Shown here: piece after piece, positions 23,917 through 33,196 of the stretch
Position numbering within the stretch: the stretch's first letter is position 1
Layout: each line of letters starts with the position of its first letter
From: Cymodocea nodosa
Lineage: Eukaryota > Streptophyta > Magnoliopsida > Alismatales > Cymodoceaceae
Reading direction: 5' to 3'
Assembly (NCBI GenBank): GCA_036874045.1
Contig: CM072336.1
Location: 12,085,001-12,149,000 of the forward strand
Length of the DNA stretch: 64,000 nt
Made by a program: the position numbers and the translations under genes
Notes under the pieces: generated by a model
The model's database searches: none
Told to the model about the DNA's origin: nothing
What the model saw: only the letters and a program-made list of their open reading frames with translations

Positions 23917-25053
23917 ATGGAATTGATGAAATTACCGTTGGACGCATTAAGGGAAGTATTGAGTAATTTGTTAGCTAAAGATATATGCAGATTGTGTTGT
24001 GTATCAAAAGATATTAAGGACTATGATAGAGAAAAATATTTTCATAGACTACAAGCTGCAAAAATGACTAAGATTAGAGATGGATTTTTATGGAAGTCAT
24101 TTAATCGTAGTTCAATTAGCTATGAATATCTGAATATGGAAGAAACTACTAGAATTCCACCCAATACATTAGAAGGAATAGATCATATTATGGGGATGGA
24201 TGAAAGATTAATTATATATAGAACCAAACCAAGGTATGCAATTCTATTACCTGATATTTTGATTAGAAATCCTCTCACAAGAGAAGAATAGAATATAGGA
24301 AGGCCTAATAGATATGAAGTACCAATTGAAAATTGTGGGTCAGCTTTAATATTTTCTGATAAAAATTTGACCATTCCTGAAAAATTATATTATTGGAGAC
24401 CAATTGGGAATTGGGATGAAGATTTATGCTTAAGTGTGTATAATTTTCTGAATAGATCTTGGACCGAAAATATTATGATATATTTAGGACAGAAATCATT
24501 AATTAACAATATGCATGTCATAATTGATGGATATATATATCTAGTCACAGATATATTAGTTGCATTTAGATCTGATTTATACATAGTAAGCATAGACAGT
24601 TATGAGGATTTTATAGAAATATTACCTATACCAAGTGATATAGCTAAACCACCATCTGCAGAATATGATAAAATTCAATTAGGAATGTGGTATAATGAAT
24701 ATGATGATCCTACATTATGTCTGATAAGATGGTGGGATGAATTGAAGAAATTTCAAATATGGATTATAAAAGACCTAAATGAATGGAAGTGGGAAAAGGA
24801 ATATATTGAAATAGATGTAGAAATAGAAACAACTACACTATCTTGGAACAGAAGAGGATCTCTTTCTGCATTTCATTTCATTAATGGAAATACACTTATA
24901 TTTAGTATTGATAACATACTACAAGTTTACAAATTAAAAAGGAAAATAGACTACATTGAAACAGAATTGATAGCAAGAAGAATTATGCCAAAGAAGTTTG
25001 CTTGGACTGACACGTTTATTCCATTTGTTACTACTTTTCAGTCATGTTCTTAA
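23917..25053 (+). pseudogene. F-box protein gene carried by P2 (one premature stop)
   Basis: A 378-codon frame with a single nonsense codon at 24289 (TAG where M2 and P3 encode Trp in EEWNIGRPN). Residues 1-45 form an F-box (ELMKLPLDALREVLSNLLA, CRLCCVSK), the module that binds SKP1 in SCF ubiquitin ligases. The rest resembles a plant F-box-associated domain, with WWDELKKFQIWIIKDLNEW typical of its blade-like repeats; it would choose the substrate. It lies between gag and the 3' UTR within one LTR-bounded unit, and homologues occupy the same place in M2 and P3. It is better preserved than pol, gag or ORFX in the same element. Substrate unknown. A host gene is unlikely given the repeated context. 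Confidence 0.88.
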
Positions 25054-25176
25054 AGTATGATTCTGTGTTTTTAGTGTTGTGTGTAGTCTGCATTTATTTT
25101 TAGAAAAAAAAGAAAAAAAAAAATATCAATCCAGTTTGTTGGTATCTATTCTGGGAAATCAACTAGCTTGCTTGTA

Positions 25177-25209
25177 AGCCACCAAAGGCATAGGAGCCTG
25201 GGTTCCACA
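25177..25209 (+). promoter_or_regulatory. 33-nt conserved block in the 3' UTR
   Basis: Starts AGCCACCAAAGGCATAGG and ends GGGTTCCACA. It is identical base for base to 32129-32161 of M2 (minus strand), while the flanking sequence shows substitutions. Possible RNA structure or protein-binding site; function unknown. Confidence 0.6.
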
Positions 25210-25385
25210 TAAGACACCGATTAACAAGTTATGTTTTGTTGCTATATATTTTGCTTTTAATTGTGAATGAAAAGTTTTTCAGATTCAAAAATCGAAAGAT
25301 ATTGAAGGAGATACAAAAGAACAAGGTATGTAATTAATTAATTACCCTAAATTTACATTTAAACTCAGTTCATGGAGTTATTCAT

Positions 25386-25414
25386 TAACTCAACGAATTA
25401 AGTTCGTTGAGTTA
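25386..25414. repeat. Perfect 12-bp palindrome downstream of the F-box gene
   Basis: Arms TAACTCAACGAA and TTCGTTGAGTTA around the loop TTAAG. It is the last of the palindromes placed at ORF boundaries in P2. Confidence 0.75.
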
Positions 25415-25479
25415 GGTGCTAAGTCAACGAAACAATATTCATGCCTACTGCAATTACTGTATTTATTGAAAAATCTTTT

Positions 25480-25518
25480 ACATTGAGAACAATGCAAAAT
25501 GTAGGTATAGGGGGGAAG
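25480..25518 (+). promoter_or_regulatory. Second, internal polypurine tract with CATTGAGAACAATG motif
   Basis: ACATTGAGAACAATG is followed by GTAGGTATAGGGGGGAAG, which closely resembles the terminal PPT context. M2 has the same arrangement at 31874-31914 (minus). It could be a second plus-strand priming site or a relic of an older 3' end. Confidence 0.55.
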
Positions 25519-26807
25519 TAATTAAAGTAACAGCTATGTAATTTTGATTAGTTAGAAGAATTAAAATAGTACTGCAAAAGTTCTATGGAAGTTGAAGTTG
25601 CTATATCTATCCGATAATTGAAACTGCAAAAATTTTTAAAGAACTGTAACTGCTAAAATGTTATATTTATAATCTTATATAAGATGCTACCAATTTTACT
25701 ACTCATACAAATCTAGATATAGTATCTTATGTTTTTGCTGAAATTAATGAGTTTAACAATTTCACGATTTAAAAAAAAAATCAGAATGTTTAACTGAGAC
25801 TCAGTAAATTATCTAAAATCCTAAAAGAGCTTAAATGTTGATTTTTGGATTAAAGGAAATACATATGATCAAGGATACATTTAATTTGATTGATTAAACT
25901 TGTAGAATGATTTATGTGTAGATCTTATTAAATTACATAAAAAGTATGAGCTTATTGATATGGATTCATATTTTCAGTAAATAATAAGAGTAGGAAAATA
26001 CGAGATTTGTGTTTTATTGCATCTGTATTAATGAAATACGTTCATATACTGTGTTGAAAAGAAAAAAAGAGAAAAAAAAGAGAAAAATTTTGAGAGTTTA
26101 TTGACTTGTTTGATCATGAGCCTTTTTGTACTTGAGCAGATAGGTATGTAAGGATTGTTGACCTGAAAAAGGACTCTTTAAATCTGGCAACCTAAGATTC
26201 TGATCAAATCTAGGATTGTTGACTGAAAGCTTGATACATGGGTGCACTAAAAAGCTTTTGTATGATTCAAGCTTATCAAATTAACTTTTAAAAGTACAAA
26301 TATGCATATACTGTTTTGAAAAGATACAAGTGTTTTGTGAAATACAGATATCTTCTGAATTGAGTATATGTTTTGTTATCTAAAATTGTTGAAGTATGAA
26401 TCTAGAATAGACTTTTGTAGTTGTTTATTTGAGATACAATTCTTTATTCTACTTGTCTTAATCATATTGAATTGGATTGTGTTTTGATTCGAATGTACTT
26501 GAAATTTATTCTGGAAATCATATTGGAAAATTCAGGATGACAAATGCTGAAAAGAAAAAAAATCATAATATAATTAACACCTATGTGATGCTAATATATT
26601 TTGTACGTAATTTACATATATTCTAAATATATTTGCAGGTTGAAGAGGAGAAAACAAAGTTAAAATAGATTACTAAAGCATATAGAATATATATATAGTA
26701 ATCTAATTTATTATTCTGAAGAAGAGCGAAATGAAGAATTAAATCTAGCACTTTAGAAAGACCAATTAGTTAAATCTTAGTTTGCTAAGGGACTAGCAAT
26801 ATTTAAG

Positions 26808-26818
26808 TATGGGGGAAG
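26808..26818 (+). other. Polypurine tract of P2
   Basis: TATGGGGGAAG directly before the 3' LTR start TGTTTAG, the expected plus-strand primer site. It is identical in M2. Confidence 0.9.
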
Positions 26819-28779
26819 TGTTTAGTATGAAAAAGTGCATAATATTAACGGTTAAATGATGGTTAATTGCATAATATTTAGCTTATCATATGAGAATTAA
26901 GCCATTATGTTATAATTGCACTATTATATGCTTTAATGAAAGAATCTGCATAATTTCAAGGAATTAGCGTTAATTTAATACATTTCTGAACTATCGATAA
27001 GTTGCTGGTTTTTAATTCTTTAGTATCCGATTTTTCTATTATTTCGAAGAGTTATATTGCATGTACCAGACAGTTATGTTTTAAATGCTAAAAGAATATT
27101 TAGGTGAACAGTAACAACTCGTTGAGTTACAAGTTTAAAGGTATAAAAAGATCACATGAGAACTCATTGAGTTAGCGAGTAAAAACCTTAAGTTATATAT
27201 CTGAACTCGTTAAGTTAGATTTATGCACGTGTTGAATTTAAATGCTTTATTATGTCACATGAGATGCACATGTTTAACTCGTTAAGTTAGCATAACTGTA
27301 CACGTTGAGTTACATGAATACACACTAAAGTAACACATTAGGTTAGCAGCTTATTTCTTTATTACATGTGTTTTATAGTTAAATCAACGAAGTAAGTCCG
27401 TTGAGTTATCTGTAACTCCACAGACCATTTAATTTCTAATATGCCACTGTAGTAGTTACAGAAATAGGACATTTGAAGGAAAACCACGATTGCACGTATC
27501 ACGTAGGAATTCACTCGTGGAAGGGAGAAGAAATCACCATAATTAATATGAATGAAGGAAATCCAACCAATCATATAAGCAGAAGTAGTTACCACTAAAG
27601 AAATATAAAAGAAAAGGAGAAAAGATGAAGAAGTGTATGGCCAGTGTGTGTGCAGAGGAGGACAAACCGAGCTATCTGCAAGTAGTGTCAGAAGTTCCTT
27701 GAAGTTCCACACCAACCACCATCACCAACCATTGGAGGTCTGTGAGGATACTTTCCTGATGTCAAGTCGATTCTGAGCCAAACACGGTGCCTGACAACCA
27801 TTGTGAGGAGTGATCGCGTCGCGGGAAGGGAAGCCATTTTCACCAAGCACCGACTCATATCTCAGGAGAACGTAAAGCTTCTAGCCTTGGTTTCGAGTTG
27901 ATGCCAGTATGCTAAAGAAGAGATCATCTTGCAGTTCTAGACTTGCGATTCTATAGGGAGAGGAGGCAGAATTGTAAGTAATTAAGTTTTCAGTGGTGTA
28001 ATCGCGTCGCATGTAGTGACGGAAGTATTTACTATCGATAGAGATTACTATTACATTTCACCTTTCACCCATTCTCATGATCATATCAAAACAAAAATAC
28101 CAAAAACAACTTATCTATGTTTATAGTTAGTATTTGAGTGTTGTATTATTTGTTTTGTATCGTGATTAATGTTATCATTGTTAGTGTTTTGAATGTTTCA
28201 TGTTTGTTTAATTGAGAAAATAGAAAATAGTTTTACAATTTACTGAAATTGAATCGTTCCTGATACTTAAAGATTTTAATGGTTACTGTTTGAAATATCT
28301 AAAGGTTAGTGTTGCTGAATGATAAATCCAATATTAACTAGCATTAAAGAGCTTAATTGATGTTATTTACAATCTATGGAATCGCCCAATGATTGGCCAA
28401 ATTCCTCTATAAATAGCAATATTAAATTGGAAAGATAGGCTCGTAGAGTTAACTTAAGTCCACGAGATTAATCCGTTGAGTTAGCCATAACTCCAAGAAC
28501 TAAGTCCGTTGTGTTAACTGTAACTCAACGGAGTGCGTAACTAAACACATAAACTCCATTATTAAAAACGGAACAGTACACAATTCTACCTCAATTCTCT
28601 ATGGGATCAACATGTACTTGCACCAAATACAATATACACTGTGCACTTGCAGTTAAAATACAAATTAGAATTAATATCTAATTTGTGTGAAAGAATGTTT
28701 GTTGACTTCTAAAAAGGAATTACTAATAAGCATATAGATAAATTAACTAAGTTACAAATGAAAGTTAACAAACCAACCA
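26819..28779 (+). mobile_element. LTR-A: complete 3' LTR of P2 (reference copy)
   Basis: 1961 bp, TGTTTAGTATG...AACCAACCA, between PPT and TSD. U3 holds CACGTG-like boxes and CGTTGAGTTA / CGTTAAGTTAG motifs (about 27115-27330). The TATA box lies near 27604, followed by the conserved R block containing GCACCGACTCATATCTC. A donor-like ATTGTAAGTAATTAAG occurs near 27971. The U5 end carries more CGTTGAGTTA palindromes (28440-28540). Confidence 0.93.
27604..27610 (+). promoter_or_regulatory. Putative TATA box of LTR-A
   Basis: TATAAAAGA, conserved in the LTR-A copies that keep this region, just upstream of the most conserved block. Confidence 0.55.
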
Positions 28780-28784
28780 GCTCC

Positions 28785-29180
28785 CTATGTTCAAACTCTA
28801 TGAAAAAGTTCAAAGCTGTTGGTTCGTGAGTTTCAACTTGAAAACTCACTGTTGGTTAAGAGCTTGTACCTGAAAGCTAGAAGAAAGGTTGGTTGCTGAG
28901 CTTCAACCTGAAAGCTCAAGTGTTGGTTCTTGCTTCTACCTGAAAGCAAGTGTTGTACGTATTTATACTTACTGAAGCCCAAGTGAATCTTGGGGGTGGA
29001 CTAGCCGAGTTGGTGAACCACCTAAAAATTGTCTTGTGTTCCTTTTTATTTACTGTTTAGCATTCATTTAAATTAATTCAACTCATTGATAATTAGAATC
29101 AGTCAATTAACTTAAAAAGAAGTAAAATTTACACACCTTCACCATTCACCCCCCCTCTGGTGAGCCTATCGATCCTAACA
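28785..29180 (+). mobile_element. Solo LTR-C, 3' part
   Basis: Continuation of the LTR interrupted by P2; ends ...CCTATCGATCCTAACA and is followed by the second TTATG (29181-29185). It contains three consecutive hairpin-forming units: GAGTTTC / GAAAACTC, GAGCTTC / GAAAGCTC and TTGCTTC / GAAAGCAA at about 28825-28945. Confidence 0.87.
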
Positions 29181-29185
29181 TTATG

Positions 29186-29574
29186 TATCTAAATGGATAG
29201 AGGCTATTCCTACAAAAACTAATGACAACAAAGTGGTAATATAGTTTATAAGAACTAATATAATTGCTAGATTTGGAATACCTAAAGTTATTATCAGTGA
29301 TAGAGGAACTCATTTCTGTAATAGAAGTTTTGAAGCCTTAATGAAAAAATATAGAGTAAATCACAAAATTGCAACATCATATCATCCGCAAACAAGTGGT
29401 CAAGTAGAAAGTGCAAACAAAAAAATTAAGTTAATCTTAGAAAAAGTAGTGAATCCTACTAGAAAAGATTGGGCTAATAGATTAATAGATGCACTTTGGG
29501 CTTATAGAATTGCTTATAAGACAAGCTTAGGTATGCCACCTTTTAGGCTAGTATATGGAAAAAGTTGCCATTTA
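29186..29574 (+). pseudogene. pol: P1 integrase, remainder of the catalytic core
   Basis: Resumes the integrase frame broken at 12735: the second catalytic Asp (IISDRGTHF) and the Glu (GQVESANKKIK) of the DDE triad are visible, then VYGKSCHL. One stop lies near 29240. It ends abruptly at the junction with the LTR-A fragment of M2, so the C-terminal GPY/F module and everything downstream in P1 are missing. Confidence 0.9.
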
Positions 29575-30549
29575 AATCACCAACTTTTCTTCCTATGCAA
29601 TACATGCAATCGTGGTTTCTCTTCCAACTGTCCTGTTTCTGCAACCGCTACAGTGGCATATTAGAAAATAAATAGTCTGTGGAGTTACAGATAACTCAAT
29701 GGACTTTCTTCGTTGATTTAACTATAAAACACGTGCATAAATTTAACTATCTAATGCTCAGGTGCATTTCGGATACTTACAAACTTTACTATCCGATGCT
29801 CAGATGCATTTCAGATACTTACAAACTTAACTATCCAATGCTCAAATGCATTTCAGATAGTTACAAATAACTCACCGATATATAACTTAAGTAAATCTAC
29901 CAGATCTCGACACATGTCAACAACTGTTTAATAATAAAATACACATTTTGGAGAGTTACAGGTCTAACTATCCGATACTCAGATGCATTTCGGATAGTTA
30001 TAGATAACTCACCAAAAATCCACTTAAGTCACTTTACTAGAACATGACACGTGCCCACAACTATTTTATAAATAAAAAGAGATTTCGGAGGGTTACACAT
30101 ATAACTATCTGATGCCCAGCTGCAATTTCGGATAGTTATAGATAACTCACCGAAAGTTCACTTAAGTCATGCGTTATGGTTTTGACACGTGTACTTCAGG
30201 AAATAATAAAATATTCTTTCAAAACATAACTGTTCGGTAATTTAAACATAACTATTCGACATGTTCGGTCTGTTAAACATAACTGTTCGAAATATGTTCG
30301 GTATGTTAAACATAACTGTCTGAAATATCAGAAAATTCAGATACTTAAGAATTTCATAGCCTACAACTTATCGACAGTTCAGAAATGTACTAAATTAACA
30401 TTAATTCCCCAAAATTAAGTAGCAATTCTAATTAAAGCATATAACAGTGCAATTATAACATAATGGCTTAATTCTTATATGATAAGCTAAATATTATGCA
30501 ATTAACCATCATTTAATTGTTAATAATATGCACTTTTTTATTCTAAACA
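29575..30549 (-). mobile_element. LTR-A fragment: truncated 3' LTR of minus-strand element M2
   Basis: Reverse LTR-A running from its start (TGTTTAG at 30549) through U3 to about 975 bp, then broken at the junction with the P1 integrase; TATA, R and U5 are lost. It directly follows the M2 PPT. U3 contains the hairpin-type tandem ATCCGATGCTCAGATGC units. Confidence 0.88.
29735..29880. repeat. Tandem U3 minisatellite, about 53-bp unit
   Basis: Nearly three units containing AACTATCCGATGCTCAGATGC followed by ATTTCAGATA(C/G)TTACAAA. The unit can fold because GGATAGTT/AACTATCC arms recur. It accidentally encodes a repeating reading frame, which is not a gene. The same array occurs at 63235-63372 and about 42008-42085. 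Confidence 0.75.
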
Positions 30550-30562
30550 CTTCCCCCATACC
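30550..30562 (-). other. Polypurine tract of M2
   Basis: Minus strand GGTATGGGGGAAG immediately before the LTR start, same as P2. Confidence 0.88.
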
Positions 30563-32309
30563 TAAATTTTGCTAGTCCCTTAGCAAACTAAGATCTAATT
30601 AATTGGTCTTTCAAAAAGTGTTAGAATTAATTCTTCCCCTTTCTTTTTTTCTTCTATTCAACATAAGAATATATATTCTGTATTTTTCAGTAATCAACCT
30701 GTAAATATAATTAGAATATATGCAAATTATATACGAAGTATATCATCATCACATAAGTGTTAATTATATTATCGTTTGTTCTTCTTTTCATCATTTGTCA
30801 TCCTGAATTTTCCAATAAGATTTCTAGAAGAAATTTCAACAACATACGAATCAAAGTACAATCCAATTCAATATGATTAAGACAAGTAGAATAAAGAATT
30901 GTATCTCCATTAAAACAACTTCAAAAGTCAATTCCAGATTCATAATTCAGCAATTCTAGATAACAGAAAATATACTCGATTCATAAGATATCTGTATTTC
31001 ACAAAACACTTGTATCTTTTCAGAACAGTATATGTTTTTTTTTTTTTCTTTTTTTTTTATACTTTAAAAGTTAATTTGACAAGCTTGAATCATACAGGAG
31101 CTTTTTAATATACCCATGTAACGAGCTTTCAATCAACAATCCCAGATTTGATCAAGATCTTAGGTTGCCAGATTTCAAGAGTCCTTTTTTTTTTTAGGGC
31201 AACAATCCTTACATACCTATCTGCTCAAGTACAAAAGGCTCGTGATCAAACAAGTCAATAAACTCTCAAAATTTTCTCTTTTTTTTTTTTTTTTCAATCA
31301 AAATACACACAAAACAAAGCATTAATCACATACTATATATGTACGTATTTCATTAATACAGATGTAGTAAAACACCAATCTCATATAGTCCTACTTCTAT
31401 CATTTACTAAAAATATGAATCCATAACAGTGAGCTCATACTTTTTCTGTAGTTTAATAAGATCTACACATAAATCATTCTACAAGTTCAATCAGTCAAAT
31501 TAAATGTATCTTTAATCATATGTGTTTCATTTAATCTAGAATTCACATCTCAGCTCCTTCAGGACTTCAAATAATTTACTGATTTTTCATTAAGCATTCT
31601 GATTTCATTTTAAAATTGTGAAACTATTAAACTCATGAAATTTAGAAAAAAAAACATAAGATACTATATCTAGATTTGCATAAATAGTAAATTCTATAGC
31701 ATCATATATAGCCTTCTAAATATAACATTCAAGCATTTACAGATTATAAATTTTACAGTCTCAATTATCGGATAGTTACAGCAAGTTCATAAAAATTTTC
31801 AATTTCCACAAAACTTTGTAGTACCATTTTAATTTTTTTTTAATTAACAAACTTACATGGCTATTACTTTAATTACCTCCCCCCCATACCTACATTTTGC
31901 ATTGTCCTCAATGTAAAAGATTTGGCAGTAAATACAGTAATTGTAGCAGGCATGAATACAGTTTTGTTGATTTAAAATTCAGGATAAGTAATCAGTTACA
32001 TACCTTGATTTGTTTGTATCTCTTTCTGCATATTCCAATTTTTGATTTTAGAAAACTTTTCATTCATAGATAAACACAGAATATAAAACAAAATAACATT
32101 TAACAGATATTGATAATTCAGTGTCTTGTGTGGAACCCAGGCTCCTATGCCTTTGGTGGCTCACAAGCAAGCCAGTTGGTTTCCCAAAACAGATACCAAC
32201 AAACTGGATTGATATTTTTTTTTTTTTTCTTTTATAAAATAAAATGAAAACTATATTTTTTCTAAAAATAAACGTAGAATACACAACATTAAACACACAA
32301 AATCACAAC
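30563..32309 (-). other. M2 3' untranslated region
   Basis: Collinear with the P2 3' UTR and non-coding. It includes the identical 33-nt block (32129-32161), an internal PPT-like tract with CATTGAGGACAATG (31874-31914), poly-T runs near 31033, 31188, 31280 and 32217, and splice-like ends (AAGGTATGTAACTG near 32003; TTTACAG near 30703). Confidence 0.65.
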
Positions 32310-33003
32310 TTAAGAACATGATTGAAAAATAGGAACAAATGGAATAAATGTATTAGTCCAAGCAAACTTTTTAGGCATATTTCTTGCTATTAATTCTGTT
32401 TTCATGTAGTTCTTGTTCCTTCTTAATTTGTAAACGTGTAATATATTATAAATTCCAAGATCTATTCAGAAAATTATACACACTTAAGCGTAAATCTTTA
32501 CCTCAATTTCCTGTAGGTCTCCAATAATATAATTTTTCAGGAATTGCAGAATTTTTATCAAAAAATATTAAAGCCGATCCACAATTTACAGTTGGTACTT
32601 CAAATCTATTAGGTCTTCCTATATTCCATTCTTCTCCTATTATAGGATTTCTTATCAAAATATTAGGTAATAATAAACTTGCATACCTTGGTCTCATCTT
32701 GTATATGATTAATCCTTCATCTATCCCTATAATATGATTTATTCCTTCTAATGTATTAGGTGGAATTCCAGTAGTTTCTTCCATAGCCAGATATTCATGT
32801 TTAATTGAACTACGATTAAATGACCTCCATATGAATCCATCTTTAATCTTAGTCATTTTTGCAGCTTGTAGTCCTTGAAAATATTTTTCTTCAATACAGT
32901 CTTTAATTTCCTTTGATACACAACACAGCCTACACAGATCTTTAGCTGATAAGTTACTCAGTACTTCCCTTAGTGCATCCAACGGTAATTGCATCAATTC
33001 CAT
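32310..33003 (-). pseudogene. F-box protein gene of M2, with an internal deletion
   Basis: Starts MELMQLPLDALREVLSNLSA, an intact F-box, and is open for 166 codons, keeping the Trp (GEEWNIGRPN) that is a stop in P2. At 32503 a Trp codon has become TGA (GN* where P2 has GNWDED). About 480 bp of the F-box-associated domain are then missing between NFLNRSW and the C-terminal segment, which is still recognisable up to the TAA. An AG acceptor-like site precedes the start as in P2. Confidence 0.87.
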
Positions 33004-33196
33004 TTGTTGATTCTGTATAACACAAACAAAAATTTAGCAGAGACAAAAACGTAACATAACTACTATACACCCTTGTGGAGTTATTAAGGCATAACTCAAC
33101 GGAATAAGTTCATTGAGTTAAGGACTGACTCTACGATACTATTAACTATAAATAAAAACATATATATATACAAATAGCTGCTTTAGATATGCTACT
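33004..33196 (-). other. M2 gag-F-box spacer
   Basis: Same arrangement as in P2: TA-rich run near 33158-33172, TAACTCAACGG paired with TCATTGAGTTA at about 33092-33120, and a pyrimidine tract ending in TACAG before the F-box ATG. Confidence 0.55.

Larger units (their letters stand above)
25054..26810 (+). other. P2 long 3' untranslated region
   Basis: About 1.75 kb without coding potential, but collinear with M2 (30563-32309). It carries a strictly conserved GC-richer block at 25177-25209, a palindrome at 25386-25414, a second PPT-like tract at 25501-25517, A/G-rich runs near 26060-26090, and a candidate intron from GGTATGTAATTAAT (GT at 25326) to TTTGCAG (ending 26638). M2 keeps both splice-like ends. 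Confidence 0.65.
13751..28779 (+). mobile_element. Complete Athila-like element P2 with permuted gag and an F-box gene
   Basis: A 15,029-bp element bounded by TGTTTAG...CCAACCA at both LTRs and flanked by the perfect TSD GCTCC (13746-13750 and 28780-28784) inside LTR-C. Order: truncated 5' LTR, PBS, knuckle-PR-RT-RH-IN, ORFX, gag capsid, F-box, 1.75-kb 3' UTR, PPT, 3' LTR. The intact TSD and the matching LTR termini show that this order belongs to one inserted unit and is not an assembly of neighbours. All ORFs are mutated, so it is not autonomous now. Confidence 0.93.

Noticed and set aside
23917..25053. The F-box gene as an ordinary host gene trapped between elements
   Set aside because: Three copies share the same retroelement flanks (gag upstream, 3' UTR and PPT downstream), and P2 is one TSD-bounded insertion.
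29679..29870. Small frame encoding a repeated MLRCISD-type peptide (also minus strand near 63242-63433)
   Set aside because: It is a by-product of the U3 minisatellite, whose unit length keeps the frame open.
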